From: Phragmites australis
Taxonomy: Eukaryota; Streptophyta; Magnoliopsida; Poales; Poaceae
Direction: 5' to 3'
DNA: 64,000 nt
NCBI RefSeq assembly: GCF_958298935.1
Contig: NC_084924.1
Span: 14,233,819 to 14,297,818, forward strand
Made by a program: the position numbers and the translations under genes. Below, in pieces: positions 47,590-59,219 of the stretch (position 1 is its first letter; each line of letters begins with the position of its first letter). The notes beneath the pieces are model-generated. The model ran no database searches. It saw nothing but the letters and a program-made list of their open reading frames with translations, and had not been told where the DNA came from.

Positions 47590-50500
47590 GAGTCAATCAT
47601 CACCCATTTTGTTGCATAAATCTATCTTTATAGTAGCCATCGCTGAAAAGATCATCTCAACTAATGTCATTGCCATAAAAATAATCAATGTTAGCTCAAT
47701 GAGGTGACAAATCAGTGGAAAAGTTATATTCTTCCTAGCCTGAACTATATTTTCAGCAACCTTCTAAGATCGCAGCATCCACAAAATTCTATCACATCCA
47801 TTGTCTCTCATATCCTGTGCCGATGTGCTCTGCTTTCTTGTTTTGTTCTTGAGCTGTTCCGAGTTTTTGGATTGGACAAAGGCGATCTTTCACATCCATG
47901 ATCAAACTCATTGCTTCAACAATGTCTCAATCCTTCTTTTTGCAAAGCATGTGATAAATCATCTGTAATGCTCAACAAATCTATCATCAAATGCATGATA
48001 AATACAAAATCAAAGCTTTACATTTTACTAATCAAACTAAATGCCCACCATTACATGATGGTTTAATAGAATCCGCACATACAATATCAAGCGCCTCCAA
48101 GATTGCCTCACACATTTGGTATATACGTAGCAATGTTTTAAGATGTGAACCCCATCTAGTATCTCCTGGCCTAGTTAGGTTACTTTATTGGTTCAATCCT
48201 CTTCCAATTCTTATTTCACCTTTCTCCACCTTTTCTATTAAGACATCATGATGTTTTACCAGCAACACATCATTTCTCATACAAGATACACTTAAAGTGC
48301 TCACTATTAAAGGAAGATATTTAAAAAAATCTGCAATGGCTAGACTAGAAGTTGCAACAGTAACAATCACTAACTGTAATTGATGGGCAAAACAACGTAC
48401 ATAAAAAGCGTAACAATTTTCATCTTGAATCAGATTATGCACGCCATTAAATTCATCTCTCATTTTTTAAGCTTCATCGTAACTCTGCCCACAAAGCCTA
48501 GAGATGTTTAACTTATATCTAGAAATCATACCGACCAAAGCTTTTTTTCAATGCAATAGCTTTACACTTTTGGACATGTTGAAGTCCAAGACATCACTCC
48601 ATAACCTTTCCTTGATCATTCACAAACTTGCATACCACAACTTATTCTAAGTCAGTAATACAAAATCTAAAATTATAGAAGCACAACAAAAAATTACAAT
48701 GTACTAACTACTAACATCAAAATTACAGCCATTTGCTCCTTTATTGATACATCTCGAGACTCATCAATAAGCACCAAGAAGTTCCTACTCCAATCTCATC
48801 CATAATCATTGTTGTGACTTCTTCTGCACAAGCGTAAGGTCCTTCTGAATAGTAATAAATATCATTTGACACCGTGTAGAACCTTTCTCATATGCATTCT
48901 TCACCTTCCTTTTTTTCATGTCTTTGTACCAGTCAACCATCTCTCTAAATTTAAGCTTGTTGAGGGAAGTAGAATACTCATCATATCCATGGAAAGGATC
49001 ACCTTGCTCAATTAGAAACCATGCAACATTTAAAGAAGTAGTCAAGTGAATCTTCATAAAGTCCTCGCACTTCAGCCTTGTAATATTGTGAGCATGGAAA
49101 GCACCATGTTTATCAATTTTTTTTCCAAAACCTTCTTCTATTTCTCATAGCCAGCCTTTGAAAAGATATCATTCCCAAAACTTTTAGGCTTTTCCAGCTC
49201 AAAAAAAACATAAAAATACAAGAAAAACGATGCACCCTTTAAAACACTATACTCCAACCAATCATTTTTCTTGAACTAGTGTTGTTGGAAGGATCTTCAT
49301 TCACCTTGTTGCCATTTGCGAGAAAATATATGACCCCTTGGTTGAGTTAGACCATTCAAAACATATATCCTCTTTACTTGATCTCTAATTTCAAATGGAT
49401 ACTCATCAATTGGTTTGCGATTCCCTGGATCCCCAATGATATCTGAAAGAATCTAAGGGCCCTAAAAGGGGGGGGGGTGAATAGGGTACTAATAAAAACT
49501 CAAACCAACTACCGAATTCTAGAACAAAGAGCAACCTTAGCCTAGAATGAATAAAAGCAACTAGACGACCTAACAAGCTAGAATGATAAGTAAAAACATG
49601 CAAGCATATAGAACATAAGTAAAGTATGGCATTGAAACTTGCATGAAGGAAATGCTAGAAGCAAAATACGGAAGGTAACAAGAGTAGGAAAAGGGGACAC
49701 CGAGCTTTTCCCGAGGTATCGAAGAGTTGGCACTCTCCACTAATCCTCGTTCGAGCATCCACACAAGAGTGTCGCTCCTCTTTGAGTCACCAAGACTCAA
49801 GTGCTCACTAGTGATTGACACTTCTCCATCTTCGAATTTGCGGGCATCAAATCAAGTACACGAGCTTCCCGGGGCTCCCACATGACCTCCAAGAGCTCAC
49901 CGAGAACACTTTCAATCTCCACGACCGATTAGGTGTTGTTAACCACCAAAAGTAACAAGCTAACTGGTTCACTTGATCCCTATCAAGCCTAAAGAACAGC
50001 TAGATGCACACTCGCTACTCTTCAAGCACTAATAAAATCCTTAATCTTCAATTAAGAACTTGTAAATCACCTCAAGTGCTCTCCCTTGCTTCTAAATGAC
50101 ACCAACTGTGTATAAATACTTCTGGGTTGCAAGAGAGACGTATAAAGTCAAGTGATGAGGTATATATAAGCTAGAGATCCAAATCTAGCCGTTACCCAAC
50201 CACTTATATTTTTTGTGAATACCGGATGGTCTGGTGCACACGCCTTTGTCATCACCGTACAATCCGGTGGGACTACTTTTCTTCACGTGTTGTCTGCCAT
50301 CTGTCAGTAGCCGTTGCAAAATAGTTCGGTATTACTTCACATAGTATCACTGGACAATCCGGTGACTTATAAATCATTTCTTCCAAAAATACTAAGTCAC
50401 TGTTAAATAGTCCGGTGGTAACTTCTTTTATATCACTGGACAATCCGGTCAGTTCAACTTGGATTTTCTTCAAAAAAACAATGCTTCTGTTAAATAGTCT

Positions 50501-51200
50501 AGTGTATGCGTCCTTCTGATCACCAGACAATCCGGTGAGGTCATTTAAAACCTTCACAGAGAGGGAAAATAGTTCGATGAGTTTAAACCTTCTCACACCA
50601 GACAATCCAGTAAGAACAAATTTTGTGTAACTCGTTCAATTCAATCGACTTTGAGTTCTCACTTCTCAACTTCTCACCCATGAGCTTCTATGAGCTGCCT
50701 AGTGCTAGATTTTCGCAAGTATGCATTCAACTATGTCTAAACTCAACTAAGTCAAGCTACAACACTTAGCCCCATTTATAGTACGGTAAAAAAAAACAAA
50801 AAGAGACCTGTCTACCTCTAAGTGTCCTTTATCATCTTGTGACACTTAAAACTAGAAGATCCTTAGTCTTGACGTAAATATCCTTTTGATCGACCAATAG
50901 AATTTCATGAGGGAAAAAAAACCCATTCAACCATTGTGTACTAAAAAAAATTTGATTCTCTTCAAAACATACGCATTAGTCACAATAATACAGTTGTCAC
51001 TAATCACCGAAACACTTATCACTTAACTAAGGACCTAGATGCCACAATATCCGAGAAACTAAATTCCACACTTGGTTGATTTGTGCTCTGACCAGTGTGT
51101 GGAGTACTACTTAGTATTGACATTGCTAGAAAAATATGTGATAGTGTTCTTTTATTCATGTTGACACTTAAAAAATAGATATTTATAAGAAATATTGCAA
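47590..51200 (-). pseudogene. hAT-family transposase (TTF-type zinc finger, DUF4371), degenerate
   Basis: Minus-strand segments in order: SVEFSFSDI near 51060 before the LTR insertion; GDPGNRKPIDEYPFEIRDQ near 49430-49380 after it; then LTQPRGHIFSRKW. Next is an 83-codon open piece at 49057-48806 (NVAWFLIEQGDPFHGYDE), a VLIDESRD-type motif near 48770, and the 92-codon piece at 48463-48185 (CYAFYVRCFAHQLQLV). The hAT motif RPGDTRWGSH lies near 48160, and a dimerisation-like tail reaches toward 47590. Stops and frame changes separate the pieces. This is the TTF-type/zinc finger MYM-like hAT lineage common in plants. Confidence 0.75.
49444..51046 (-). repeat. Solo LTR, Sirevirus-type
   Basis: 1603 bp, TG...CA at both ends. 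On the minus strand it starts TGTGGCATCTAGGTCC, related to the CATCTAGGCCC start of the 11058 LTR, and ends with a C-rich tract, then TTAGATTCTTTCA. Flanked by the 5-bp target duplication ATATC (49439-49443 and 51047-51051). A repeated motif family (TCCGGTG, CACTGGACAATCCGGT) fills 50220-50615. No internal retroelement sequence remains, which fits LTR-LTR recombination. Confidence 0.9.
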
Positions 51201-51268
51201 CATTAATCACAATTCACAAATGGTTAAACATTAATCTCTGCCCTCCTGCAGATCCACCACTGCCCTTG

Positions 51269-52040
51269 ACGGGTTAGGGGCGCCCTGGGCCCAGCTGTCT
51301 GTTTCTTTCTGCTGCTGTGCTGCTGCTTACTGTTTACTAATGGTCATTAGCGGGGAACAACAACAGAATAGCGGCATAGCCATGATTGCCAGCAGATACC
51401 AGTAGATGGTTTGGACGGCAGGGGATTTCTTCCCTTCCTCAGGGCGCATGGTGAGGGGCCACTTTGGATTTCAGATCGCAATATGATACAAGTAGCTCCC
51501 CTCGGAAACTTGCAGTCTACGGGCTCCGTAAGATTTCTCTTGCAACTTGCAGGACATATTTACCCAAACGTTGCTCCTGCGATTTTTTTCATGATCTTTG
51601 CATTTTGCACTATTGGCGTTGTCGACACTCGAATTGCAAGGCCGATTGGCAAAGCCACAAGGAAGTAGCCGAGCCTATCAGGTTCGAAGCTCCGGTGTCA
51701 CACACCTCCGTTAAAAATAGTCTTCAATGAAGGCTCCAGACTAGGGTCTGGTTCTAAAAAAATAAAATAAAAAATTGCAAAGCCAATTGTGCATGCGTTC
51801 CCAGGCCGGGCCTTTCGTCTTCTCAGCAGAACAATCGGCCCAAACAATCAAGGGCAAAATGCATCCCCACACAACAGCCAAAGAAAGCAACCCAACCAAA
51901 CGGGCGACGCTGCGCAGTGGGCCTAAGCGAGCGAGATGGTGAGTTCGTTGTCGATCCCACCACCCAGAACCGGCTCCTCAGTCCTCCCTATCCTTCAGCC
52001 GGACCACGGGACCAGGGGCAGCAGCGCAGCGACGACGGCC
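51269..52040. promoter_or_regulatory. Upstream region of GatC
   Basis: No gene recognised. The last ~120 bases are GC-rich and probably 5' UTR. An in-frame upstream ATG at 51936 would lengthen GatC by 35 residues but gives a less typical leader. Confidence 0.4.
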
Positions 52041-55000
52041 ATGCTCACCGCCGCCATCCCCAGGCTCCGCTTGGTGGCGCCACCGCCGCTGCGGAACCCT
52101 TCGGCCAGGACCCACTGGCTGCGGCCCCTCTCCTCCTCCTCCTCCACCCACGTAACGGCCGCGGCGGCAGGGGCGGGGGCGCTGGAGCCGCCGGACCTGT
52201 CCCGCCTCGCCAACGCCGCGCGCATCTCGCTCTCCCCTCAGGAGGTCGGTCAGCACGTTTCTTTATTTCTTTCTCCGGGGCTCTCTAGATGAGACTAAGG
52301 CTGATGCTTGCTTGTGTTTTGTCTGCTCGCTCGCCAGGCCGAGGAGTTCGCCCCCAAGATTCGACAAGTGGTGGACTGGTAATTTATGCTCCCTTTTCTC
52401 TCTCTGGATAGTTCATGCGCCGGTTTTTGGTGCTTGCAATTTGGACTTGTTGGATTCCTGTGAAAAATTAGTGTAGAGTAAACTACTAGGAATACCACCC
52501 CACCAATGCGTTGCTGCGCGTTTGAAGTATTTGTCGAACTTGGGGAATTAGAGAACAAATATCGTAGTTCATTACCAATTTTACAAAAAGAAATTCGTTG
52601 GGTACTTGGAAATGTTGAAGCATTGTTTGTATAAGTGTTGCACGTTGCTGTGAGAACTTGCACCAGATTTCATTCGGAGTTGTCAATTAGTAAATAGAAC
52701 AAATATCTTCCTTGCATTTCAGCGTGATATATTGTCCAATAACAAAGGTTGAACGATATGTCCTCCAATAGTTTTAGAAGTTTCACAATTTGATGCCTCT
52801 GTGAGCAAGTTATGATATTCTATTATTGATACCAAGGTTGCTGGGCTTACAGTTTACATGTGCCCCATCATTCTTACAGAAAAGATAGGCCATATTTATC
52901 TGTTGCATACGGTTTTGTGAATCATGTACTCCAAGGTGCTAAATGGTCAAAAACATAAAGGAACTTCCTGATGACATACTGATTCAACAAATAGAAACTA
53001 ACGTACATCAAATGGGGTTGAACCAAAACATCACATAAACTCTAGTCAAAACAACTACTACGGGAGCTTGTTCGATCATGTAAAGGACTTTTGATGCAAC
53101 CTTTGTGTTCCCACTATGGTGCCTATACTTTAAATATGGATTTAACAGCAGTTTCATGTGCCTAACTTGATGGTATTTTGTTCCATTATTTACCTAATAT
53201 GAACAAAAGAATCATCACCGATTGAGGCATTCCAATATAAGTCCTATTTTTACTCCAAATAAAAAAAGATAGCACTACTTGTATTTTTGTCCGAACAATT
53301 CAACCTACCGAGTCTTTTGCAGTGTGTAAAACATGAGTCACTTGGTCACACTAAACTTAGCATCTAATTAGGTGCATCGGCATCGCAGATTCACCATGAA
53401 AAAGGACCAATGGCTTTTCACTGTTGAAGAAGATGGTGCGGAATAGAAAACTCATGAAAGGTAGCTTTAGAGGACAAATGTGACAATGCTATGTAGCTTT
53501 AGAGGACGAATGCGACAATGCTATGAAATGTTTGTTAGTCCTAGTCATCACAAAGTGGAAGGTAGCTTTAGAGGACGAATGCGACAATGCCATGTAGCTT
53601 TAGAGGACGAATGCAACAATGCAATGAAACGTTTGTTAGCCCTAGTCATCACAAAGTGGAAGGTTCTTGTTACTGTTCCGTGTTAATGAAAAGGCATAAG
53701 GCCAGTATTTTGGACACTTTGAGGGTGTTGGATTGATGTTTGTATGAGCTGTGAGAAAAATGCTTGACAGATTTTTTTTTTGAGGGGGGGGGGGGGGGGG
53801 TTGAACTGAGCTACTCATTGTTTCTTTTCTTTATAGGTTTGGGCAACTTCAGGCGGCTGATCTTGAGTCCGTTGAGCCCTCACTTAGAGCTGGTATGCAT
53901 CTGTTTCTTCACATTTTCATCATTGCTTATTAGCATCTCTTGATTTGATACAATTTGGAATGCTGTGCCGTTTTAAGTGAATGTGATACTTGGGCTCGAC
54001 TTGCCATATGATTTAGTAAGTTTCTTGGTATAGGCTCTGTTTGATACAGCTGAAACTTATAGGTTTTTGCTGAAAAGCGGCTTTTGCTAAAAGTGGCTTA
54101 TGCCAAAAGCTGTTGGTTTTTATGAGAAATTTTTAGACTCTTGGCACACCAGTTTTTCAGAAAAGTCACTCTCAACCAGCTTATCAGCTTTTAGTTCATT
54201 TCATCGGAAGTTAGCTTTTCAGTTTTTTAAAAGCCTGCCATAAGCTAGCCTATTTGTTTCAGCTTACAGCTTCTGAGAAGCAGAAGTCAGCAATAAGTTG
54301 TGTCAAACAGGGCCATAGTCCCAAATAGCTGTCACAATAGAGGACTTTTACTGTCTAACTAGCACTTAGCCATTTGCTTCATGCCTTGGTTGAGCGCTGT
54401 ATTCACTTAACCATTTGCTTCGCGCTTGGTTCAGGGATGTTTGCTCCAATGGTCTGGGTAATATTATATTATCCATGTTAATTTAAATATTTTAGAATAA
54501 GTACATTATTTGTTTACTTAACAAAACAACTTACTAATGGTTGTTTGTACCTATTGCTTTTGAACTTTATAAAATCGTGGATGCTATGTCCTGTAGTACT
54601 GTACTGCACTTGACAGCACACGTGAAAAGGAAGCATCATGGGAGGATAATAATCTCATCAGTTAATTATGTTTTGCACAATTAGTTCTGAGTTATAGTGT
54701 GCAAAAGAGCATGGTAGGAAGCCTTCTGAGTTCTTGGAGAAGAGGTCTATTTATTTTATTTTTCGATTAATTTGATTTAGTGTTTCTATGCTTTCATCAA
54801 ATATTTGATTTGCATCGAGAAAAAAGTTGTACTATGATGTAACCCCCTTTTTTTGTCTCGAGCTGTTAAGACTTGAGAGTTCCTAGAAGTGCCCTACGTG
54901 GTATTTTTGCCTATTAACCTTTTTCATGTTCCACTATCTCGACCACAGGTACAGCGGCCGGTAGTTCTTTGAGAGAAGATAAGCCTGAAACATTTGCTAA

Positions 55001-55173
55001 CAGGTAAGAAAGCAATTTCTCTTCCATGTTTTTCTCTGAAGCATTGCCATGTGTTGCAACGAAAAGCTGAGTGCCTTTTTTGTTTTCCTCAATGCAGAGA
55101 TGCCATAGTAGAGGCCATTCCAAGTTATGATGATCCATACATCAAAGTGCCAAGAGTGCTGAACAAAGAGTGA
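52041..55173 (+). CDS. GATC: Glu-tRNA(Gln) amidotransferase subunit C, organellar
   Basis: Five exons with GT-AG introns: 52041-52244, 52338-52378, 53837-53892, 54949-55003 and 55098-55173 (TGA 55171-55173), 143 residues. The first ~50 residues ([11 protein letters not shown]..., Arg/Ser/Pro-rich, few acids) look like a transit peptide for plastid and/or mitochondrion. The mature part has the GatC signature: [20 protein letters not shown], then [36 protein letters not shown] and a [11 protein letters not shown] end. GatC stabilises the GatA-GatB complex, which converts Glu-tRNA(Gln) to Gln-tRNA(Gln) in organelles. Introns 2 and 3 are long and carry repeats (listed). No frame breaks. Confidence 0.95.
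53461..53662. repeat. Nested tandem repeat in GatC intron 2 (2 x 101 bp, each with 2 x 32 bp)
   Basis: Two 101-bp copies (53461-53561 and 53562-53662). Each consists of two 32-bp units starting GTAGCTTTAGAGGAC and a 37-bp tail ending CACAAAGTGGAAG. The copies differ at a handful of bases. Confidence 0.95.
53784..53800 (+). repeat. G17 homopolymer in GatC intron 2
   Basis: Seventeen consecutive G, preceded by a poly-T run, 36 bases upstream of the intron 2 acceptor. Length may be uncertain because such runs are error-prone to sequence. Confidence 0.9.
54033..54314. mobile_element. MITE in GatC intron 3
   Basis: Left end GGCTCTGTTTGATACAG and right end TGTGTCAAACAGGGCC are inverted. The interior has many AAAAGC/GCTTTT and AGCTTA words, giving a hairpin. 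ATA is found directly outside both ends. This is a common grass MITE pattern, about 282 bp, in the sense orientation of the intron. Confidence 0.75.
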
Positions 55174-56417
55174 CTTGTAGTCTGTATATCAGAATTTTTA
55201 GTTTGTTGAAATTACATGCCATTGTACAACGAAGCGTGGTTAAACAAAACTTTGATAGCTGCTGAAGATTGAACAGAGCAAGAGCAAGCTAAGTTCACTT
55301 TGGTGTCATTTCGATTCGATAATGTTATGATTCAAGATCTTGGGACAGGACAGATTTGGGATATCTGCTTGAGGAGATCCTTTTTTTGTTTTGGTGGCAG
55401 GAGATCCTTTTTTAAGACACCTGCATATGCTTTCTCACAAGTACAAATGAGTGCATTCTTACAGCCACTTTAATACGTTTTACATTCCTTGGAGATTATG
55501 CTCCACACATCGCCGGGTCTAGCCTCAGAGGCCGTCGAGACCACGAGGATAGGCGAGATCCGGGCCCGGGACGGCCGGATCCGGGTAGCTGTAGCACAGC
55601 AAGAAGCGTTGACCAGGAGGAAGCACTGGATAGATCTGCAAGAAAAGAAGAGAGAGCGGAGGAGAGAGAGGGAGGAGGAAGCGCCGGACGCAAACCGCTT
55701 GGTGTGGCCTTTCGCCACCGCCGCCGTCGCTGACGGGGCCGCTGGCGAAGGGCGAGCGCAGTGGTGGCTTGGGCGCTGAGCTGTTGTTGCTCCCGAGTCA
55801 CCCGACGTAAGCGACGCGAGGGCCTCTTACATCAAATTGTTCATTCCAAGGGCATCTACGGTACCACGTATACATATATTACATCCTTTCTGGATGTCGT
55901 TCCAAAGTACGTACAGTCAAAATTTTAAATACTAATATACACAAAAATAATAGTAATGAATTTATCGTAAAAAATACTTTAACATCATTTAATTTTTATC
56001 TACTTTTACAAGAGAGTTATCAAAAATAATAATCAAACGTGCTTGTTAGAGACTGTGTCGATATTCTAAACGATAAGTAAAATAGAATGAATATAGTAGT
56101 TAGAAGAATAGTTTAATGATTGATACACGACGTCCTTTGTTTTATTGAGATTCTTAGAAATCTCTATCGGTTCGCAAACACAATTGAAATACAATTTCGT
56201 GATCTGAATCTCTAATCATTAGAAACTTCTCAAGTTCTTCTGGTCCTTGATTATTTAACCTTTATAATATCTCGAATTGGATCTGATTAAATACGGGTAT
56301 TATGGGCATTCCTTCATTTTCTTTACAGAGCATCTTAATCTTATTTTCCTATGCAGCGATGGAAAATTGTTGACATGAGTCCTAACACATTTCGGGTGGA
56401 ATCCTTGGGGTTATTTA
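55174..56417. other. Intergenic, with a GC-rich island
   Basis: 55174 to about 55450 is probably GatC 3' UTR. 55490-55800 is GC-rich with open frames of 80-100 codons on both strands, none with recognised domains. The minus strand has a TTTTCTTGCAG acceptor-like word, so an unrecognised promoter or first exon is possible. After 55850 the sequence is AT-rich with nothing recognised, up to the TTA target duplication of the PIF element (56415-56417). Confidence 0.4.
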
Positions 56418-56898
56418 GACTATCTCCGACAGAAATCTTAAATGTCCACACTCTAAAACACTATTACAACATCTCCTATCACTATTACAGTCTCCCTTAT
56501 TCCATCCATCTCTAACAGAAACTCTATATCTTATCCACTATCTTCTATCTCCCATATTAAATTGATTTTTACCCAACCGCCATAACCGCCGTAGCATCAT
56601 TGTTTTTTCACTTGTTCCCATTGCAACGGGTATTGAATGGCACGGTTAAAATTCGTGGTACGTTTAAATTTCATTTATTTGGAAATAAATATATTTTTTG
56701 GCAATAAATTTTTGAGACCGAATTTTTTTCGCCACTTGCCACTACGCAGTCACAAAAGATTGTTTGCACCGTACGAAACGATGTGGCTTCCATTGCAATT
56801 TAGCTTGTAGAGGAAGGAGGCCAGTAGTCTTGCTGCAGAAGCCGCACCATCGCACTACATATATGAGGCTGATGTAATCTCACTTGCAAGCCAGCCAA

Positions 56899-58266
56899 AT
56901 GAATCATCGTTCAGCCTGGAATCAGTACTTGAGAGACCCGTGTTTCTCCAATCATTCTACCGATGAGGAATATGAGTTGGTCTTAGTGACTCTCAGGGCC
57001 TGGCATGCGGACGAGGAAGCATCACAGTGGGGGCCTTGGGGCGGTTCAGTGTCGGGTCATCGGCGTGTCAACCGGAATCGATTGGAGGGCCACAATAGGT
57101 TGTACAACGACTACTTTGCCAATCCAGCGGTGTACCCCGACTACATTTTCCGTCGCAGGCAATTTTGGAAACAGAAGCTATCTTGTGTAAGTATTATGTA
57201 GTGATGGTGTGTGAGGTGCTAATGCTCGGTGTTCGTGCAGGTTCAAGATGAAATGTGATCTTTACCTCAGGATTGTGCAGGCAGTTTAGGAGCATGAGTC
57301 GTGGTTCCAGCAGAGGAGGAACGCTGCAGGCGAGCTGGGGCTCTCCTCCTTGCAAAAAGTGATTGCGGCATTCCGTATGCTAGCATACGATGCTCCAGCC
57401 GATTCTCTGGATGAGTGCCTCTGGCTAGGGGAGACCACCATCGTTGAGAGCATGAGGCGGTTTGTTCGTACCGTTGTCGATGTGTTCGGTGATGAGTACC
57501 TCCGTGCTCCGAATGAGGAGGACACTGCTCGCTTGATTGCTATCAACGAGCGAAGATGGTTCCCCGGGGATGCTGGGAAGCATTGATTGCATGCATTGGA
57601 GGTGGAAGAACTGTCCGACGGCGTGGTCGGGTTCTTTCACCGGCCATGTCAGCGCACCGACGATCATTCTAGAGGCGGTGGCGTCGCGGGACCTGTGGAT
57701 TTGGCATGCCTTCTTCGGCATGCCAGGTTCTCTGAACGACATCAACGTGCTGCACCGCTCACATTTCCTCAACAATCTTGCCGCTGGCGAGGCCCCCAAG
57801 GTACAATACTCCATTAATGGACACCATTACACCATGGGGTACTACCTTGCAGACGGCATCTATTCGGAGTGGGCCACGTTCGTGAAGCCCATACAATCTG
57901 TAGTTGGGAGGAAGCGGCAACACTTCGTGGTTCAGCAGGCGGCAGCACGGAAGGATGTGGAACAGGCCTTCGGAGTCCTGCAGTCCCGGTTTCCCATAGT
58001 CCGGGGGGCAGCGAGGTTATGGGATCAGGAAACCCTTAACAACGTCATGACCGCCTATATTATCATGCACAACATGATAATCAAAGATGAGAGATCGGAT
58101 GGGGAAGTCGAACGCATGTACGAGGGTGCTGGTGAGGTTGTGGAGCCGTTGCACGACCCAACCCCCCCCCCCCCCACTGCAAGCATTTATGCAGAGGTAT
58201 CGTGCTATAAGAAGCAGGCAGGGTCATCAGCAACTCCGTGACAACATTGTTGAGCATCTCTGGTAG
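56899..58266 (+). pseudogene. PIF/Harbinger transposase (DDE_Tnp_4 type), recently damaged
   Basis: Exon 1 56899-57158, a short intron with GC donor (57159-57240), exon 2 from 57241. All three catalytic positions are present: IDCMHWRWKN, GSLNDINVL and DVEQAFGVLQSRF. Defects: TAG at 57287 where Gln fits (QAV-EHESWF); one extra G near 57566 that shifts the frame at the FPG-MLGS motif; and a poly-C tract near 58160 that shifts out of the family C-terminus, which continues in another frame to TAG 58264-58266 (LRDNIVEHLW). The longest open piece is 57537-58241. The protein would cut and paste PIF and related Tourist MITEs. Confidence 0.85.
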
Positions 58267-59219
58267 CTCCACGGAGGAGAGTAGTATCAACCTCATCTTG
58301 TTTGATCAATAACCCTGCTTAGTCCTGTGCAAGTGCGTATTATGTTTAGTAGTGTGTCATATGCAACTATGTTCTATGTAAGTGCGTCACAATGCAAGAT
58401 GAACAACGAAATCTACAATGCATACATAACAAACCTTGACACGAGCGTTAGAAACAGGAAATGCAGCCCTCATGGACAGATCAAATGTACCAGGGGGAAC
58501 CAGGCGCTCCCCCTTTCTAACAGCACCATTCAACAAAACAGCTCGAGCTTTGAGGACTGAGAAAATTCTACACATCAAAAGTGTGAATTGATTTGTAAAT
58601 ATTTTTTGGACTGCATTAAGATGGAATCAGAATGTGTCCTGTCCTATAACACAGAACATAGAAACAAAATGTTATTGATCAGCTTTATACTATGCAATAC
58701 CTCTCGAGCAACTGCAAAACCAAATCTGTGGCCTGGGGATTCCCACTTGACTTTGCACGTAGTTTGGGAAATAGGAAATGCACCCAGCAAAACATTGAGA
58801 CGCCTTGTAGTACATCAGAAAAGAATTTATACAAGGAATTACAAAAGATAAAATTTAGCAGCACAGCAAGATAGAGATACTGCATTCGGACAAATTAAAC
58901 ACAACGAGGGATGTAATAACAAACCAACAAGCAAATCCGGACATGGTTTCATATGCATCACAAACTGGAAGGTGACCAGGTAGTACTGAACACCACTTGC
59001 AACAGGAAGACAGGAAGGCAACAAATTCATTCCACTACAACTGAGAAGTCATTCCACTACAACATGCAAACAAAGCCATCTGTCACAGGCTACATAACAC
59101 AGGAGAACAAACTGGTTTTGAAATAACATAACACAATAGCATATACGCTTGGACAGCACTTATTAACCACATAGAAAGGTGCAGATATGTTTCGCACAAC
59201 CTAATTCACAAGCAAGAGC

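Larger units (their letters stand above)
47130..51268 (-). mobile_element. hAT-type element with TTF/DUF4371 transposase, split by a solo LTR
   Basis: Left end CAGGGGCGAACACAG and right end (minus strand) CAAGGGCAGTGGTGG look like hAT termini, but no matching 8-bp duplication was found, so the borders are approximate. The interior is a minus-strand transposase relic. The 1.6-kb LTR at 49444-51046 is a later insertion, so the element itself is about 2.5 kb. Confidence 0.55.
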
